From: an uncultured Spartobacteria bacterium
GTDB lineage: Bacteria > Verrucomicrobiota > Verrucomicrobiia > Chthoniobacterales > Chthoniobacteraceae
Length of the DNA: 64,000 nucleotides
Assembly (NCBI GenBank): GCA_903882875.1
Contig: CAIRYQ010000017.1
Span: forward strand, 36,106-100,105
Direction: 5' to 3'
Notes under the pieces: model-generated
Seen by the model: only the letters and a program-made list of their open reading frames with translations
Told to the model about the DNA's origin: nothing
Databases searched by the model: none
Part shown: piece after piece, positions 28,549-37,497 of the stretch
How the letters are laid out: each line of letters opens with the position of its first letter
How positions within the stretch are numbered: position 1 is the first letter of the stretch
Made by a program: the position numbers and the translations under genes

Positions 28549-29964
28549 TCACGCGAGGATGCCCCTCACCACCGTGCCGTACACATCCGTGAGCCGGTAG
28601 TCGCGACCGGCGTGGCGGTAGGTGAGGCGCGTGTGGTCGAGGCCGAGGAGGTGGAGGATCGTCGCGTGCAGATCGTGGACATGCACGCTGTCGCCGACGA
28701 TCGTGTTTCCGAAGTCGTCCGTCTCGCCGTGCGTGTGGCCGCCGCGGACTCCGCCGCCGGCCATCCAGCACGTGAACGCCTGCGCGTGGTGCTCGCGGCC
28801 TTTCGCGTCCTTCGCGGTGTTGAAGGGCGTGCGGCCAAATTCCGTCGCCCACACGACGAGCGTGTCGGCGAGCATGCCGCGCTGCCGGAGATCGGTGAGG
28901 AGTGCGGCGATGGGCTGGTCCACGTTGCGCGCGAGCCGTGCGTGGTCCTGAATGTCGCCGTGCGAGTCCCAGTTTCCGGATGCGCCGGTGTCAATCAGCT
29001 CGATGAAACGCACGCCGCGCTCGGCGAGCCGGCGCGCGATGAGGCACTGCCAGCCGAAGCCCTTCGTGCTGCCGCGCGCGAGACCGTAGAGCTGGTGCGT
29101 GGCGTCACTTTCCCCGGCGAGATCGAATGCCTCCGGCGCGGCAGCCTGCATGCCGAATGCGGTCTCGAACGCGCGGATGCGCGCGGCGAGCTGCGGGTCC
29201 GCGCCGCGGCTGGCGAGGTGACGCCGGTTGAACGCCTGCGCGATGCCGAGTTCCATTTCCTGCAACGCGGGATCGGCGACGCGACGGCGGATGTTCGGCA
29301 CGGGCTCGGGGCCGGGGACGACATGCGTGCCCTGATGGCAGCCGGGCAAAAAATCCGACGACCACACCTGCGCGCCCGCGTACGGCAGCACGGGGGCGAT
29401 GACCATGAAGCCGGGCAGGTTCGCATTTTCCGACCCGAGGCCGTGCGTGATCCACGAGCCCATGCTCGGGCGCGTGAATGCGACGGAGCCGGTGTGGATG
29501 CCGAGCGTCGCCTGCGCGTGGTCGGCGTTGTCGTTGAACATCGAGCGCACGAGGCATAGGTCGTCTGCGCATTCGGCGACCTTTGGAAAAAGCTCGCTGA
29601 TCCACAGGCCGGACTGTCCGCGCGGTTTGAATTCCCACGAGGGCCGCTTGAAAAATTTCACCTCGCTCCGGTTGTTTGGCGCGAAGGCGTCGAGCATCTT
29701 CTTCGGCACCTGGTAGGGCAGGTTGTGGTCGGTGAAGAGGCGCGGCTTGTAGTCGAACGAATCCACATGCGACGCGCCGCCGCTCATGTGAAGGAAGATG
29801 ACGCGCTTTGCCTTCGCCGGAAAATGCGGTGCGCGCGGCGAGAGCGGATCCTCGGGTGCGGCCGATGCGTTCGCCGCCGACGGCTTGGCGAGCATCTCCG
29901 AGAGAATGCCCGGCAGCACGAGCGAGCTGCCGAGGAGCGAGCGGATGGCGGTGCGGCGGTTCAT
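28549..29964 (-). CDS. DUF1501 protein (second copy)
   Basis: The 471-residue protein starts MNRRTAIRSLLGSSLVLPGI, a Tat-like or Sec-like export signal. The DUF1501 domain shows RVIFLHMSGGASHVDSFDYK, NADHAQATLGIHTGS, FIELIDTGASGNWDSHGD and VVWATEFGRTPFN followed by GREHHAQAFT. It ends DVYGTVVRGILA. It follows the large DUF1549/DUF1553 gene with a one-base gap (TGACATG), so the two are translationally coupled. This is the same pairing seen at 19.5-26.2 kb with a different partner set. Activity is unproven for the family. Confidence 0.92.
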   Translation of the reverse strand: MNRRTAIRSLLGSSLVLPGILSEMLAKPSAANASAAPEDPLSPRAPHFPAKAKRVIFLHMSGGASHVDSFDYKPRLFTDHNLPYQVPKKMLDAFAPNNRSEVKFFKRPSWEFKPRGQSGLWISELFPKVAECADDLCLVRSMFNDNADHAQATLGIHTGSVAFTRPSMGSWITHGLGSENANLPGFMVIAPVLPYAGAQVWSSDFLPGCHQGTHVVPGPEPVPNIRRRVADPALQEMELGIAQAFNRRHLASRGADPQLAARIRAFETAFGMQAAAPEAFDLAGESDATHQLYGLARGSTKGFGWQCLIARRLAERGVRFIELIDTGASGNWDSHGDIQDHARLARNVDQPIAALLTDLRQRGMLADTLVVWATEFGRTPFNTAKDAKGREHHAQAFTCWMAGGGVRGGHTHGETDDFGNTIVGDSVHVHDLHATILHLLGLDHTRLTYRHAGRDYRLTDVYGTVVRGILA

Positions 29965-29965
29965 G

Positions 29966-32377
29966 TCAGTCGAGGTAGAGGAATTCATTCGCGCCGAGGA
30001 GCACGCGCGAGAGGCTGTCCCAGGCCTGGTCGGGCGTGAGCTTTTTCGTGTCGCGGAGCTGCGCGAGGTAGGCGGTGAACATCGCGGTCTCCTCCGGCTC
30101 CGGCGGGCGCGCGTAGAGCGTGAGGAATGCGAGCGCAATGCGCCGGCGCTCGTCGGGCTCGGTGGCCGCGAGGCGCGCGGCGAACCGCGAGGCGCGCTCG
30201 TGGACAAAGGGATCGTTCATCGCGAAGAGCGACTGCAGCGCCGTGGTACTCTCGCTGCGGATGGCGGTGCTGGAGTTCGTATCCGCGCCATCGAAGAGCG
30301 CGAGGAAGGGATGTTTCCGCAGGCGCTGCTGCATCTGATACACGGCGCGCTGGTTCGTGTCGTAGAGCGCGAAGAACTGCTTGTGCTGCGTGAAGCTCCA
30401 CGTCTGCACCGGCGGGAACGGGTGCTCGCCGCCGGGCGTGAAATCGAGATCTCCACCGACAAAGAGCATCGTGTCGCGGATGGATTCCGCATCGAGCCGG
30501 TGACGCCCGGCGCGCGACCACAGCGCGTTGTTCGGATCGCTTGCTGTATCGCCACCGGTGGAGAGCTGCCACGTGTGCGAGAGTAGCAGCAGCCGGTGCA
30601 TGGACTTCACCGACCATCCGCTTTCGATGAAACGCCGGGAGAGAAAATCAAGCAGCTCCGGATGCGACGGCGGCTGGCCGCGCGTGCCGAAATCATTCGG
30701 CGTGGCGACGAGTCCGCGTCCGAAATGGTGCTGCCATATCCGGTTCACGATCACGCGCGCCGTGAGCGGATTCGCCGGATCGGCGATCCACTGCGCGAGT
30801 TCCAGACGTCCGCTGCCCTTCGCGTCCTTCGGCAGAGCCTGCCCGCCGAGCACCTGCAAAAACCCACGCGGCACTGGATCGCCGAGGCGTTTCGGATCGC
30901 CGCGGACTTGCAGGCGCGCATCTGCTGCGGCGCTCTCGCTCACGGCGTACGCGAACGGATACGCGGGTGTGTCGGCGAGGCGCTTCCTTTTTGCGCCGAT
31001 CTCCGCCGCGAGCTTCGTCGCAGCATCCACCTTCGCCTTTTGCTCGGGCGATGTCGTTTCCTTTTGCGCAGCAGCCTTCGCTTCGCCGGCAGCCTTCGTC
31101 TCGGCGTCGAGGGTGGCGAGTTGATCGGCGCGGGCCTTGTTCGCGGCATCGACTTCCGCCTTCGCGGCGAGCGGGACGAGATTCTCCGGGCGACTTAATC
31201 CCTCGCCGCCGGGGTGGGGGAATGTCGTGCTGCTCAGGATGCCGTAGAGCGCGTAGTAGTCGTGGCTGGAGACCGGATCGAATTTGTGATCGTGGCAGCG
31301 CGCGCAGTTGATCGAGAGGCCGAGGAATGCGCGGCCCATGTTTTCAATCGCGTCCTCGAACGTGAGATGCGGCTCGCCTTTGCCTCCGGCAAAATGCCGG
31401 ACGTTCGCGAGATAGCCTGTGGCCACGATGCGACGCTGCCGATCCTCCTCCTTCGAAGATGGGATGAGATCACCGGCAAGCTGCTCGCGCACGAATTGAT
31501 CGAAAGGCAGATCGTCGTTGAACGCCTGCAGGACGTAATTCCGATACAGGAACGCCTGCGGCACCGGATAATCCGACGCATTGCCGCAGGTGTCCGCGTA
31601 CCGCACGACGTCGAGCCAGTGCCGCCCCCAACGTTCGCCGTAGCGAGGCGAGGCGAGCAGCCGGTCCACCACGCGCACGAACGCATCGGGCGTGGCGTCA
31701 TTCACGAATGCCTCCACCTCCGCCGGCGTCGGTGGCAGGCCCGTGAGATCGAATGTCACGCGGCGCAGCAACGTGCGCCGATCCGCATCGGGCGCGGGTT
31801 TCACGCCGGCTGCTTCCATGCGGCTGAGCGTGAAAAGGTCCACATCGTTCCGCACCCACGCCTTGTCCTTCATTGCGGGAAGCGCTGGCATTTTCACCGG
31901 CTGAAACGACCAGTGCCTGCGCCCCTTTTCAAAATCAATCGAGGTTGCCACCTTCGCCTTCTCCGCCTTCGGCTCCTCGGTGCGCGGGTCGGGTGCGCCG
32001 AGCTTCACCCATTCGATCAGGTCGTTCACCTCGGCGGGTTCGAGCGGATGCTTCGGCGGCATCTGCAGGCTCTTGTCCCAGTACCGAACCGCCGTGATGA
32101 GCAGGCTGTCGTCCGGCTTTCCCGGCACGATCACAGCGCCCGATGCGCCGCCCCTCATCCATCCTGCGCGCGAATCCAGCCGCAAGTCGCCCTTCTGCTT
32201 CTCCGCCCCGTGACAGTCGCCGCACACATCCGAGAGCAGCGGGCGGATTCGCTTTTCAAAAAAATCACCCGCCGGCGCAGTCTCTGCGACCGCGACGATG
32301 CACGGGAGCGACAGCAGCAGGCTGACGGCAAAAATGGGGGCGTAATTTTTCACTGCAAACAACAAGGCGGGGAGCAT
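29966..32377 (-). CDS. PSCyt1/DUF1549/DUF1553 exported protein
   Basis: The 803-residue protein starts at the ATG at 32377, preceded by a good ribosome-binding site (AAGAGGG). A hydrophobic export segment ends near VAVAE. The N-terminal cytochrome domain has CGDCHGAEKQKGDLRLDSR and MPPKHPLEP. DUF1549 follows (RTLLRRVTFDLTGLPPTPAE, then NCARCHDHKFDPVSSHDYYA). After an Ala/Lys coiled stretch (about residues 415-460), DUF1553 shows NPLTARVIVNRIWQHHFGRG and AESIRDTMLFVGG. Proteins of this order always appear to pair with DUF1501 proteins in PVC genomes, and here the next gene is one. Confidence 0.92.
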   Translation of the reverse strand: MLPALLFAVKNYAPIFAVSLLLSLPCIVAVAETAPAGDFFEKRIRPLLSDVCGDCHGAEKQKGDLRLDSRAGWMRGGASGAVIVPGKPDDSLLITAVRYWDKSLQMPPKHPLEPAEVNDLIEWVKLGAPDPRTEEPKAEKAKVATSIDFEKGRRHWSFQPVKMPALPAMKDKAWVRNDVDLFTLSRMEAAGVKPAPDADRRTLLRRVTFDLTGLPPTPAEVEAFVNDATPDAFVRVVDRLLASPRYGERWGRHWLDVVRYADTCGNASDYPVPQAFLYRNYVLQAFNDDLPFDQFVREQLAGDLIPSSKEEDRQRRIVATGYLANVRHFAGGKGEPHLTFEDAIENMGRAFLGLSINCARCHDHKFDPVSSHDYYALYGILSSTTFPHPGGEGLSRPENLVPLAAKAEVDAANKARADQLATLDAETKAAGEAKAAAQKETTSPEQKAKVDAATKLAAEIGAKRKRLADTPAYPFAYAVSESAAADARLQVRGDPKRLGDPVPRGFLQVLGGQALPKDAKGSGRLELAQWIADPANPLTARVIVNRIWQHHFGRGLVATPNDFGTRGQPPSHPELLDFLSRRFIESGWSVKSMHRLLLLSHTWQLSTGGDTASDPNNALWSRAGRHRLDAESIRDTMLFVGGDLDFTPGGEHPFPPVQTWSFTQHKQFFALYDTNQRAVYQMQQRLRKHPFLALFDGADTNSSTAIRSESTTALQSLFAMNDPFVHERASRFAARLAATEPDERRRIALAFLTLYARPPEPEETAMFTAYLAQLRDTKKLTPDQAWDSLSRVLLGANEFLYLD

Positions 32378-32560
32378 CTGCCCTCTTAGCCAGGACGATG
32401 CAGATCGGCATCTGTGGAGAACTGAATTTTTCGGATGAAAAATGGCGCTCCATCCGGTCTGCAATCATGGGTTGCGAGCCATCCCGATTTTCCGTTCACA
32501 GAATTTCGTCTTGAGGCGATGCCGGCTGCATCGTTCACGCTGCGAAATGAGAACTGATTC

Positions 32561-33406
32561 CTACTCCTCCGTCGCTGCGATGAGATCGTTCATCACCTTC
32601 GCAATTACGTGGATCGCGCGCACTTCCTCGACGGTCGGCACCGCCTTGTCGGGTTTCACGGCGAGCTTGCGCACTTCGGCGAGCCTGTCGTTCAGGCCGA
32701 TCCAGAGTTTCGTCTTTTTGAAGTTCGGAGGCATCGTCGAAATGCGGTCGGCAAAGTAGTCAATCACCGCGGGCTGCGCCATGAGCGTCGCGCCCTGCTC
32801 GGTGTATTGCTTGGAGAGGATGCCGGAGGAAATTTCCAACCCGCGCCACCAGCCGCCGAGGGCGACGAGGTGCGCGATCTCCTCGTCGCGCAACGCCATC
32901 ATGCCGCCCTCCACGTCGCGCTGCGTGCCGATGAGTTCGGCGTGAATGCCGGCCCAGTTTTTCACCACGGCCTTTTCCAGGATGCTGCGGCTGTGGCGCG
33001 TGACGTGTTCGCCGACGCCGAGCCCCTTCGCCTGCCGGATGAGTGCGCGCGCGACGGGCTCGATGCGCGATTGCTTCTCCGCGACGACCGCGAGGAAGCC
33101 GTCCGCAATCACCGCGCCGGTCGAGAGCGCGAGCCGTGCGCGGTCGGCGGGATTTTGCGCAGGAAGCTCACGCGCAACGTCGTCGTAGGGCACGGGCTTG
33201 AGCGCGGTGAGCGCCTTCAGCAGCACGGCGATGCTCGGCGTGGTGAATTCATTGATGCCGAGTTCCTCGCGCATGTGCTCGGAGATCGCGGGCACCGCCG
33301 GGACAGCGGGCACGGCGGGCTTTTGAGCGGCGGATTTTTCAGGTGCGAATGTGAACGAGGCGAGCGCGAGTGCGGCGACGGTGCAGCGATGGGACAGACG
33401 TGGCAT
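32561..33406 (-). CDS. Secreted hypothetical protein
   Basis: The 281-residue protein starts at the ATG at 33406; an upstream TTG is less likely. It has a signal peptide ending near KSAAQ and a Val/Pro/Ala linker (PAVPAVPAVPAI). The rest is helical, with HMREELGINEFTTPSIAVLL and LVALGGWWRGLEISSGILSK. I do not recognise a family. It begins 10 bases after the nadK stop and is probably the third gene of the tlyA-nadK operon. Confidence 0.75.
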   Translation of the reverse strand: MPRLSHRCTVAALALASFTFAPEKSAAQKPAVPAVPAVPAISEHMREELGINEFTTPSIAVLLKALTALKPVPYDDVARELPAQNPADRARLALSTGAVIADGFLAVVAEKQSRIEPVARALIRQAKGLGVGEHVTRHSRSILEKAVVKNWAGIHAELIGTQRDVEGGMMALRDEEIAHLVALGGWWRGLEISSGILSKQYTEQGATLMAQPAVIDYFADRISTMPPNFKKTKLWIGLNDRLAEVRKLAVKPDKAVPTVEEVRAIHVIAKVMNDLIAATEE

Positions 33407-33416
33407 TTTCAAAAAG

Positions 33417-34283
33417 TCAGACGGCGGTGCCGCTCCATTTCAGCTTTTCCCGCAGCACGTCAAAGAACGAAACGCCGGGCAGCATCGCGAGCGGCAGGCG
33501 CTGTTCGGCGCGCGTGATGCGGATGGTGTCGCCGCGTTCGAGGCGATGCGCGGCGCGCCCGTCGAGCGTGAGGAGCACGTCGGGGCTTTCGTCCGTCGCG
33601 GTGATGGTGATGGGCGCGCTGTCGCTCACGATCATCGCGCGGTTTGTGAGGACGTGCGGGCAGATGGGATTCACGACGAAGACGCCGCTGCCCGGATCGA
33701 GAATCGGCCCGCCGGCGGCGAGGCTGTACGCCGTGCTGCCCGTGGGCGTCGCGATGATGAGACCGTCGGCGTTGTACTCGGTGAGCACGTTGTCGCCGAT
33801 GCGGACTGCGAGGCGCACGAGACGCGAGATTTTTCCGCGGCTCGCGACCGCGTCGTTCAGCGCGGTGTCGGCGTGAATCACCGCGCCGTCGCGCAGGATT
33901 TCCACTTTCAAAAGCGCTCGCTCGCTGAGCACGAAATCCCCGGCGACAATCGCCCGCACCGCGCGCGCGTGCTCACTCGCGCCGACGGTGGTGAGGAAGC
34001 CGAGCGTGCCGAGATTGATTCCAAAAAGCGGGCGCACCTTCGGGCCGAGCGCGTGCAGCACGTCGAGAATCGTGCCATCGCCGCCGAGCACGACGAGCAG
34101 TTCGCACAAGTCGGCGAGTTCGGATTCCGAGTGCGATTTTTCCACGCCGATCAATTTCGCCGCGCGGTGTTCAAGATGCAGTTCGACGGGATGCGACGCG
34201 AATTCTCTCACGAGGTCGGCGAGCAGTTCGCGCGCGCCGGGCTTGCTGTCGTTGGCGATCAGGCCGAGGTGGCGCGCAGACAT
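33417..34283 (-). CDS. nadK: NAD kinase
   Basis: NadK phosphorylates NAD to NADP in the cytoplasm. The 288-residue protein starts at the ATG at 34283 (MSARHLGLIANDSKPGA). The GGDGT motif is in LLVVLGGDGTILDVLHAL, followed by LFGINLGTLGFLT, YNADGLIIATPTGSTAYSLA with the conserved GSTAYS, and GGPILDP. Length and motif order are normal. The first 25 bases overlap the 3' end of tlyA, a common arrangement for tlyA-nadK. Confidence 0.96.
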   Translation of the reverse strand: MSARHLGLIANDSKPGARELLADLVREFASHPVELHLEHRAAKLIGVEKSHSESELADLCELLVVLGGDGTILDVLHALGPKVRPLFGINLGTLGFLTTVGASEHARAVRAIVAGDFVLSERALLKVEILRDGAVIHADTALNDAVASRGKISRLVRLAVRIGDNVLTEYNADGLIIATPTGSTAYSLAAGGPILDPGSGVFVVNPICPHVLTNRAMIVSDSAPITITATDESPDVLLTLDGRAAHRLERGDTIRITRAEQRLPLAMLPGVSFFDVLREKLKWSGTAV

Positions 34284-35026
34284 GCGAGGAATTCCTTGTT
34301 GCCCTCTCCGCCGAGGATTGGGGATTCGATGTGGCCGCACCACGCGAGCTTCACGATGCCGCCGCCGGCGCACGGAGCCGCCGGCATTTTCTCCACAAAG
34401 TTGCGGATGCGATCCACTGCCGCGTCGTGCAATGCCGCGTCGCGCACGATGCCGCCGCGACCGACTTCCTCGCGGCGGAGTTCAAATTGCGGCTTGATGA
34501 GCGGGACGATCACGCCGCCAGTCGTAAGCAGGCGGAGCGCGGGCGGCAAGATGAGCGTGAGTGAAATGAAAGAGACATCCGCGACGGCGAGCGCGACGGG
34601 ATCGGGGATGTCGTCGCGCGTGAGATTCCGTGCGTTCAGCTTTTCGCGGACGACCACTCGCGGGTCGCTGCGGATTTTCCAATCGAGCTGGCTGTGGCCG
34701 ACATCAATCGCCCACACTTTCGCCGCGCCGTGCTGGAGCAGGCAGTCCGTGAACCCGCCCGTGCTCGCGCCGATGTCGAGACACGTGAGACCGGTCGGAT
34801 CGATCGCGAAATGCGCGAGCGCCGCTTCGAGCTTGAAGCCGCCGCGGCCCACGTATCGCTCGGGCACCGCGACCTCGACCACGGCATCCTCCGTGAACTC
34901 GCGACTCGCCTTGTCCACGACATGCCCGGCCACGCGCACCTGCCCGGCCATGATCGCACGACGCGCCTTTTCACGGCTTTCGAATATGCCGCGTGCGAAG
35001 AGAAGCTGGTCGAGACGGGTTTTCAC
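34259..35026 (-). CDS. tlyA: TlyA-family rRNA 2'-O-methyltransferase
   Basis: TlyA-type enzymes methylate the 2'-O of rRNA cytidines. This 255-residue protein has an N-terminal S4 RNA-binding domain (RLDQLLFARGIFESREKARR). An FtsJ-like methyltransferase domain follows with the SAM loop LDIGASTGGFTDCLLQHGA and VALAVADVSFISLTLILPP. I place the start at the GTG at 35026, giving MKTRLDQLL like other TlyA proteins. Two further in-frame GTG codons (35038 and 35047) would add residues encoded by a dispersed repeat and are less likely. The 3' end overlaps nadK. Confidence 0.9.
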   Translation of the reverse strand: MKTRLDQLLFARGIFESREKARRAIMAGQVRVAGHVVDKASREFTEDAVVEVAVPERYVGRGGFKLEAALAHFAIDPTGLTCLDIGASTGGFTDCLLQHGAAKVWAIDVGHSQLDWKIRSDPRVVVREKLNARNLTRDDIPDPVALAVADVSFISLTLILPPALRLLTTGGVIVPLIKPQFELRREEVGRGGIVRDAALHDAAVDRIRNFVEKMPAAPCAGGGIVKLAWCGHIESPILGGEGNKEFLACLRATSA

Positions 35027-35027
35027 T

Positions 35028-35101
35028 GCAAAGGACACTAAGAACACGAAGGCGATGCAGAGGCACGAGCCTCGATTGAAAATCTTCTTTGTGTCCTTTG
35101 C
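35028..35101. repeat. Dispersed 'AAAGGACAC' inverted repeat upstream of tlyA
   Basis: GCAAAGGACAC at 35028-35038 is matched by its exact complement GTGTCCTTTGC at 35091-35101 across a 52-base loop containing related sequence. The wording (CACTAAG, AACACGAAGG) resembles dispersed repeats that I recall from Verrucomicrobia genomes. It lies between the divergent tlyA and acyl-carrier genes. Confidence 0.5.
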
Positions 35102-35127
35102 GCCCTTCGTAGTTCAATTCACTCACC

Positions 35128-35403
35128 ATGCCCGACGAAAACCTCCGCGACGCGATCAAGACCATGATGGTCGAGAGCCTCATGCTCAAAGTGACCAAGG
35201 ACGAGATCCGCGACGACCTGCCGCTCTTCGGCCCCGAAGGTCTCGGCCTCGATTCGATTGATGCGCTCGAACTCGTCGTCGGCCTGGAGAAACGCTTCGG
35301 CGTGAAGGTGCCGAATTCCGACACCGCAAAGCAGGCGCTCGCATCGGTGAATGCGCTGCACGACTACGTGATCGCGAACCGGCCGCAGACGCCTGCCGTC
35401 TGA
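35128..35403 (+). CDS. Acyl carrier protein
   Basis: This 91-residue acidic helical protein has the phosphopantetheine attachment serine S43 in the motif GLDSIDALEL. The surrounding helices (LKVTKDEIRDDLPLFG, then ELVVGLEKRFGVKV) fit the ACP fold. It carries acyl groups on a 4'-phosphopantetheine arm. No fatty-acid or polyketide synthesis gene is adjacent in the window, so this may be a specialised ACP rather than the main AcpP. It is divergent from tlyA. Confidence 0.92.
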   Translation: MPDENLRDAIKTMMVESLMLKVTKDEIRDDLPLFGPEGLGLDSIDALELVVGLEKRFGVKVPNSDTAKQALASVNALHDYVIANRPQTPAV

Positions 35404-35624
35404 ACCCCAGCACTTCCCGAAATTCCTGTTTGGAAATGCGCGCGCCCCTGGGAGATTTGTGCTTCATTGCGGGCAGGCGGCCAGCGCCGCATCAACCCGC
35501 TCGCAGCACACTAAGGACCCTTCGCGTTTCCCGCCTCCACTCTTCGGGGTGCAATTCGCAGCGCCCGGTCCGCATCGCTTCACCGCAACAGCAACCCAGC
35601 AAAACCCAAACTGAGCCACCCATC

Positions 35625-36194
35625 ATGAGCACCGCCGCACCCGCCACCGTCACCGTCACCGAATTCGCAGCCCTCCTCGCAAAGGGCGCACCGCTCGCCG
35701 TGCTCGATGTCCGCACGCCCGCCGAATTCGCCGAATGCCACGTCCAGGGCGCAAAGCTCGCCCCGCTCGACGCCCTCGATCCACAGAAAGCCGCAGACGC
35801 CCTGAAGCCCGCCGACGGCACGCCCATCTACCTCCTTTGCAAAAGTGGGGGCCGCGCGACGAAGGCCGCCGAGCAGTTCATCGCCGCCGGCATCGCGAAC
35901 GTCGCCGTCGTCACCGGCGGCACCGATGCCTGCGTCGCCGCCAATGTCCCCGTCGTCCGCGGCGGAAAGGCCACCATCCCGCTCGACGGCCAGGTCCGCA
36001 TCGCCCTCGGCGCATTCATCCTCCTGCTCTGGGTGCTCGCACGCTACGTCCATTACGGCTTCGCCTACCTCATCCCCATCATGGCCGTCGCCCTCATCAT
36101 CTCCGGCATCACCGGCTTCTGCGGCATGGCCATCCTCCTCGGCAAAGCCCCGTGGAACCAGAACAAGGACGCGGACTCCTGCCGCGTGTGCTGA
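35625..36194 (+). CDS. Rhodanese-DUF2892 fusion membrane protein
   Basis: The 189-residue protein has an N-terminal rhodanese domain (about residues 8-105). It shows LAVLDVRTPAEFAECHVQGA and an active-site loop CKSGGRA, with the cysteine positioned to carry persulfide sulfur. The C-terminal half is a DUF2892-type membrane hairpin (FILLLWVLARYVHYGFAYLI, then IMAVALIISGITGFCGMAIL), ending in a Cys-containing tail CRVC. Such proteins handle sulfane sulfur at the membrane. The start is the ATG at 35625. Open frame upstream is not needed. Confidence 0.9.
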   Translation: MSTAAPATVTVTEFAALLAKGAPLAVLDVRTPAEFAECHVQGAKLAPLDALDPQKAADALKPADGTPIYLLCKSGGRATKAAEQFIAAGIANVAVVTGGTDACVAANVPVVRGGKATIPLDGQVRIALGAFILLLWVLARYVHYGFAYLIPIMAVALIISGITGFCGMAILLGKAPWNQNKDADSCRVC

Positions 36195-36368
36195 GAGACC
36201 GTGTAAAAGTCTGCCAAGAATGGCAGCCGTCCCGTCTGTGAGGGCAGGCGGGCCTACGGCCTGCCGTGCGCCGAGAAAACAGGCTCTAAGAGTGTTTACC
36301 GGAATTCATGGAGCGCACCCTTGGCGCTCAAGCACCATCGGACTTCCGGTACGCTTTCGCAGAGGTTT
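36195..36368. other. Intergenic spacer with a GC-rich hairpin
   Basis: Downstream of the rhodanese gene, GGCAGGC (36243-36249) pairs with GCCTGCC (36259-36265). This could end the rhodanese mRNA, although no T run follows. The remainder leads into the 21-bp array and holds no gene. Confidence 0.4.
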
Positions 36369-36650
36369 CCAGCCGCTATGCGTGCAACGCGCCTCGTTTT
36401 GCCCTCAATACGGCGCATTGGATCTCCAATCTGCCGCGTGTGATGTACGACGCGGCGCGTTGCAGATGCAACTTGGCGTGTTGCAGGTGCAACGCCGCAA
36501 ATTGCAGGCAAAACGCGCCATGTGGAACGTACGATCCGCCGCGTTGGGATTACCACACGCCGCGTTGGAAGTATAACACGGTGTGTTGAGGGTACAACTT
36601 GGTGCGTTGTGAGTACAATTTGCCAAATTGTAATCCAATCCGGCAAATTA
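36369..36650. repeat. 21-bp phased dyad tandem array
   Basis: Thirteen consecutive 21-bp units (36369-36641) and a partial one are visible, diverged but strictly in register. The consensus is roughly YGCCGCGTTGNARGTACAA plus two bases. Each unit holds a short dyad of the form GTTG-n6-CAAC, for example GTTGCAGATGCAAC at 36459-36472 and GTTGCAGGTGCAAC at 36480-36493. The array fills the convergent gap after the rhodanese gene and ends on the TAA stop of the histidine-phosphatase gene. Both strands stay open as imperfect heptapeptide repeats because 21 bp is seven codons. Confidence 0.85.
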
Positions 36651-37238
36651 GGGCGTCAGCTTTTGGCTGATGCGCTTCGCCTCCGCAGGGAGGAGGCGGC
36701 CCTCGTGGTCGAATCGCAGGATGAGCACCCAGTCGAAGACCTCGTCGGGCCATTTGCCCCCCGGCAGCAGCGCGGCGGGGTCCGCGCCGAGGGTGCCGAG
36801 CAGGTTTGCGATGCCGCCGTGACGCCAGGCGATGAGGATGCACCGCCCGTGCGGCCTCGCCTGGAGTTCATGCGCGAGATCCTCGGCCAGCTTTTCCTTG
36901 AAATGGGCGTCAATCTTCAGGCCGAGCGCCTTGGCGAGCGGGTCGAGCGTGAGACGCGGGCGCTGGCTCGCCTCGGAATCCTTCGCGGCAAAAAGCGACT
37001 CGGGCCGCAGCGCCTTCCCATCCACGGCGAAGTTCTTGAAATACGCGGCGAGGGCCTTCGCCCGCGCCTCGCCCTCGGGCGAAAGGCCGGGGCCGTCCGC
37101 GGGCTTCTCCGCGTGGCGGATGACGAGCACTGCGGCGTCCCGCAGCCCGCGCGCGCCCTGGGTGTCCGCGGCATTTCCCGGCGCGACGAGCGCAAGCACG
37201 GGCACGAGCACACGAAGGCAAAGGAGGAGAAACTTCAT
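36648..37238 (-). CDS. Histidine phosphatase superfamily protein, exported
   Basis: The 196-residue protein has a signal peptide ending near GNAAD and the histidine-phosphatase signature AVLVIRHAEKP, whose histidine would be phosphorylated. A second active-site histidine is likely in ILIAWRHGGIANLLG. The arginine partners are in RHAEKP and WRHGG. This branch-2-like family includes phosphatases and phytases, and the substrate is unknown. The TAA stop at 36648 is the last piece of the 21-bp array. The ATG is at 37238. Confidence 0.85.
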   Translation of the reverse strand: MKFLLLCLRVLVPVLALVAPGNAADTQGARGLRDAAVLVIRHAEKPADGPGLSPEGEARAKALAAYFKNFAVDGKALRPESLFAAKDSEASQRPRLTLDPLAKALGLKIDAHFKEKLAEDLAHELQARPHGRCILIAWRHGGIANLLGTLGADPAALLPGGKWPDEVFDWVLILRFDHEGRLLPAEAKRISQKLTP

Positions 37239-37497
37239 CGCAGGAGGAGGACTGCCCGAGGGGCATCAATCAAGCAAACTTCCCGCAGGTGTCGCCTGTC
37301 GCCCCAGGCAAAGGCGCTCGACGGCCTTGCGACTTCCCGCTATGGGACTGGAATGCAAGCGGCCCACACTGCATTTGCTCCCTCCCACAGGAAAGAATCC
37401 ACCCCTTCAGCCACGCCAGCGAGGCGACTGGCGGAAGGCTCCAGCCGGATACTCGGGAGTTAGGCGACTTGCACGCGTTCTCTACTAAACGAACCAA

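Noticed and set aside
36308..36638. Heptapeptide-repeat protein encoded by the 21-bp array (either strand)
   Set aside because: Both strands are open simply because the unit is 21 bp and symmetric; residues vary freely, whereas the DNA dyads are kept. It remains an alternative in the finding.
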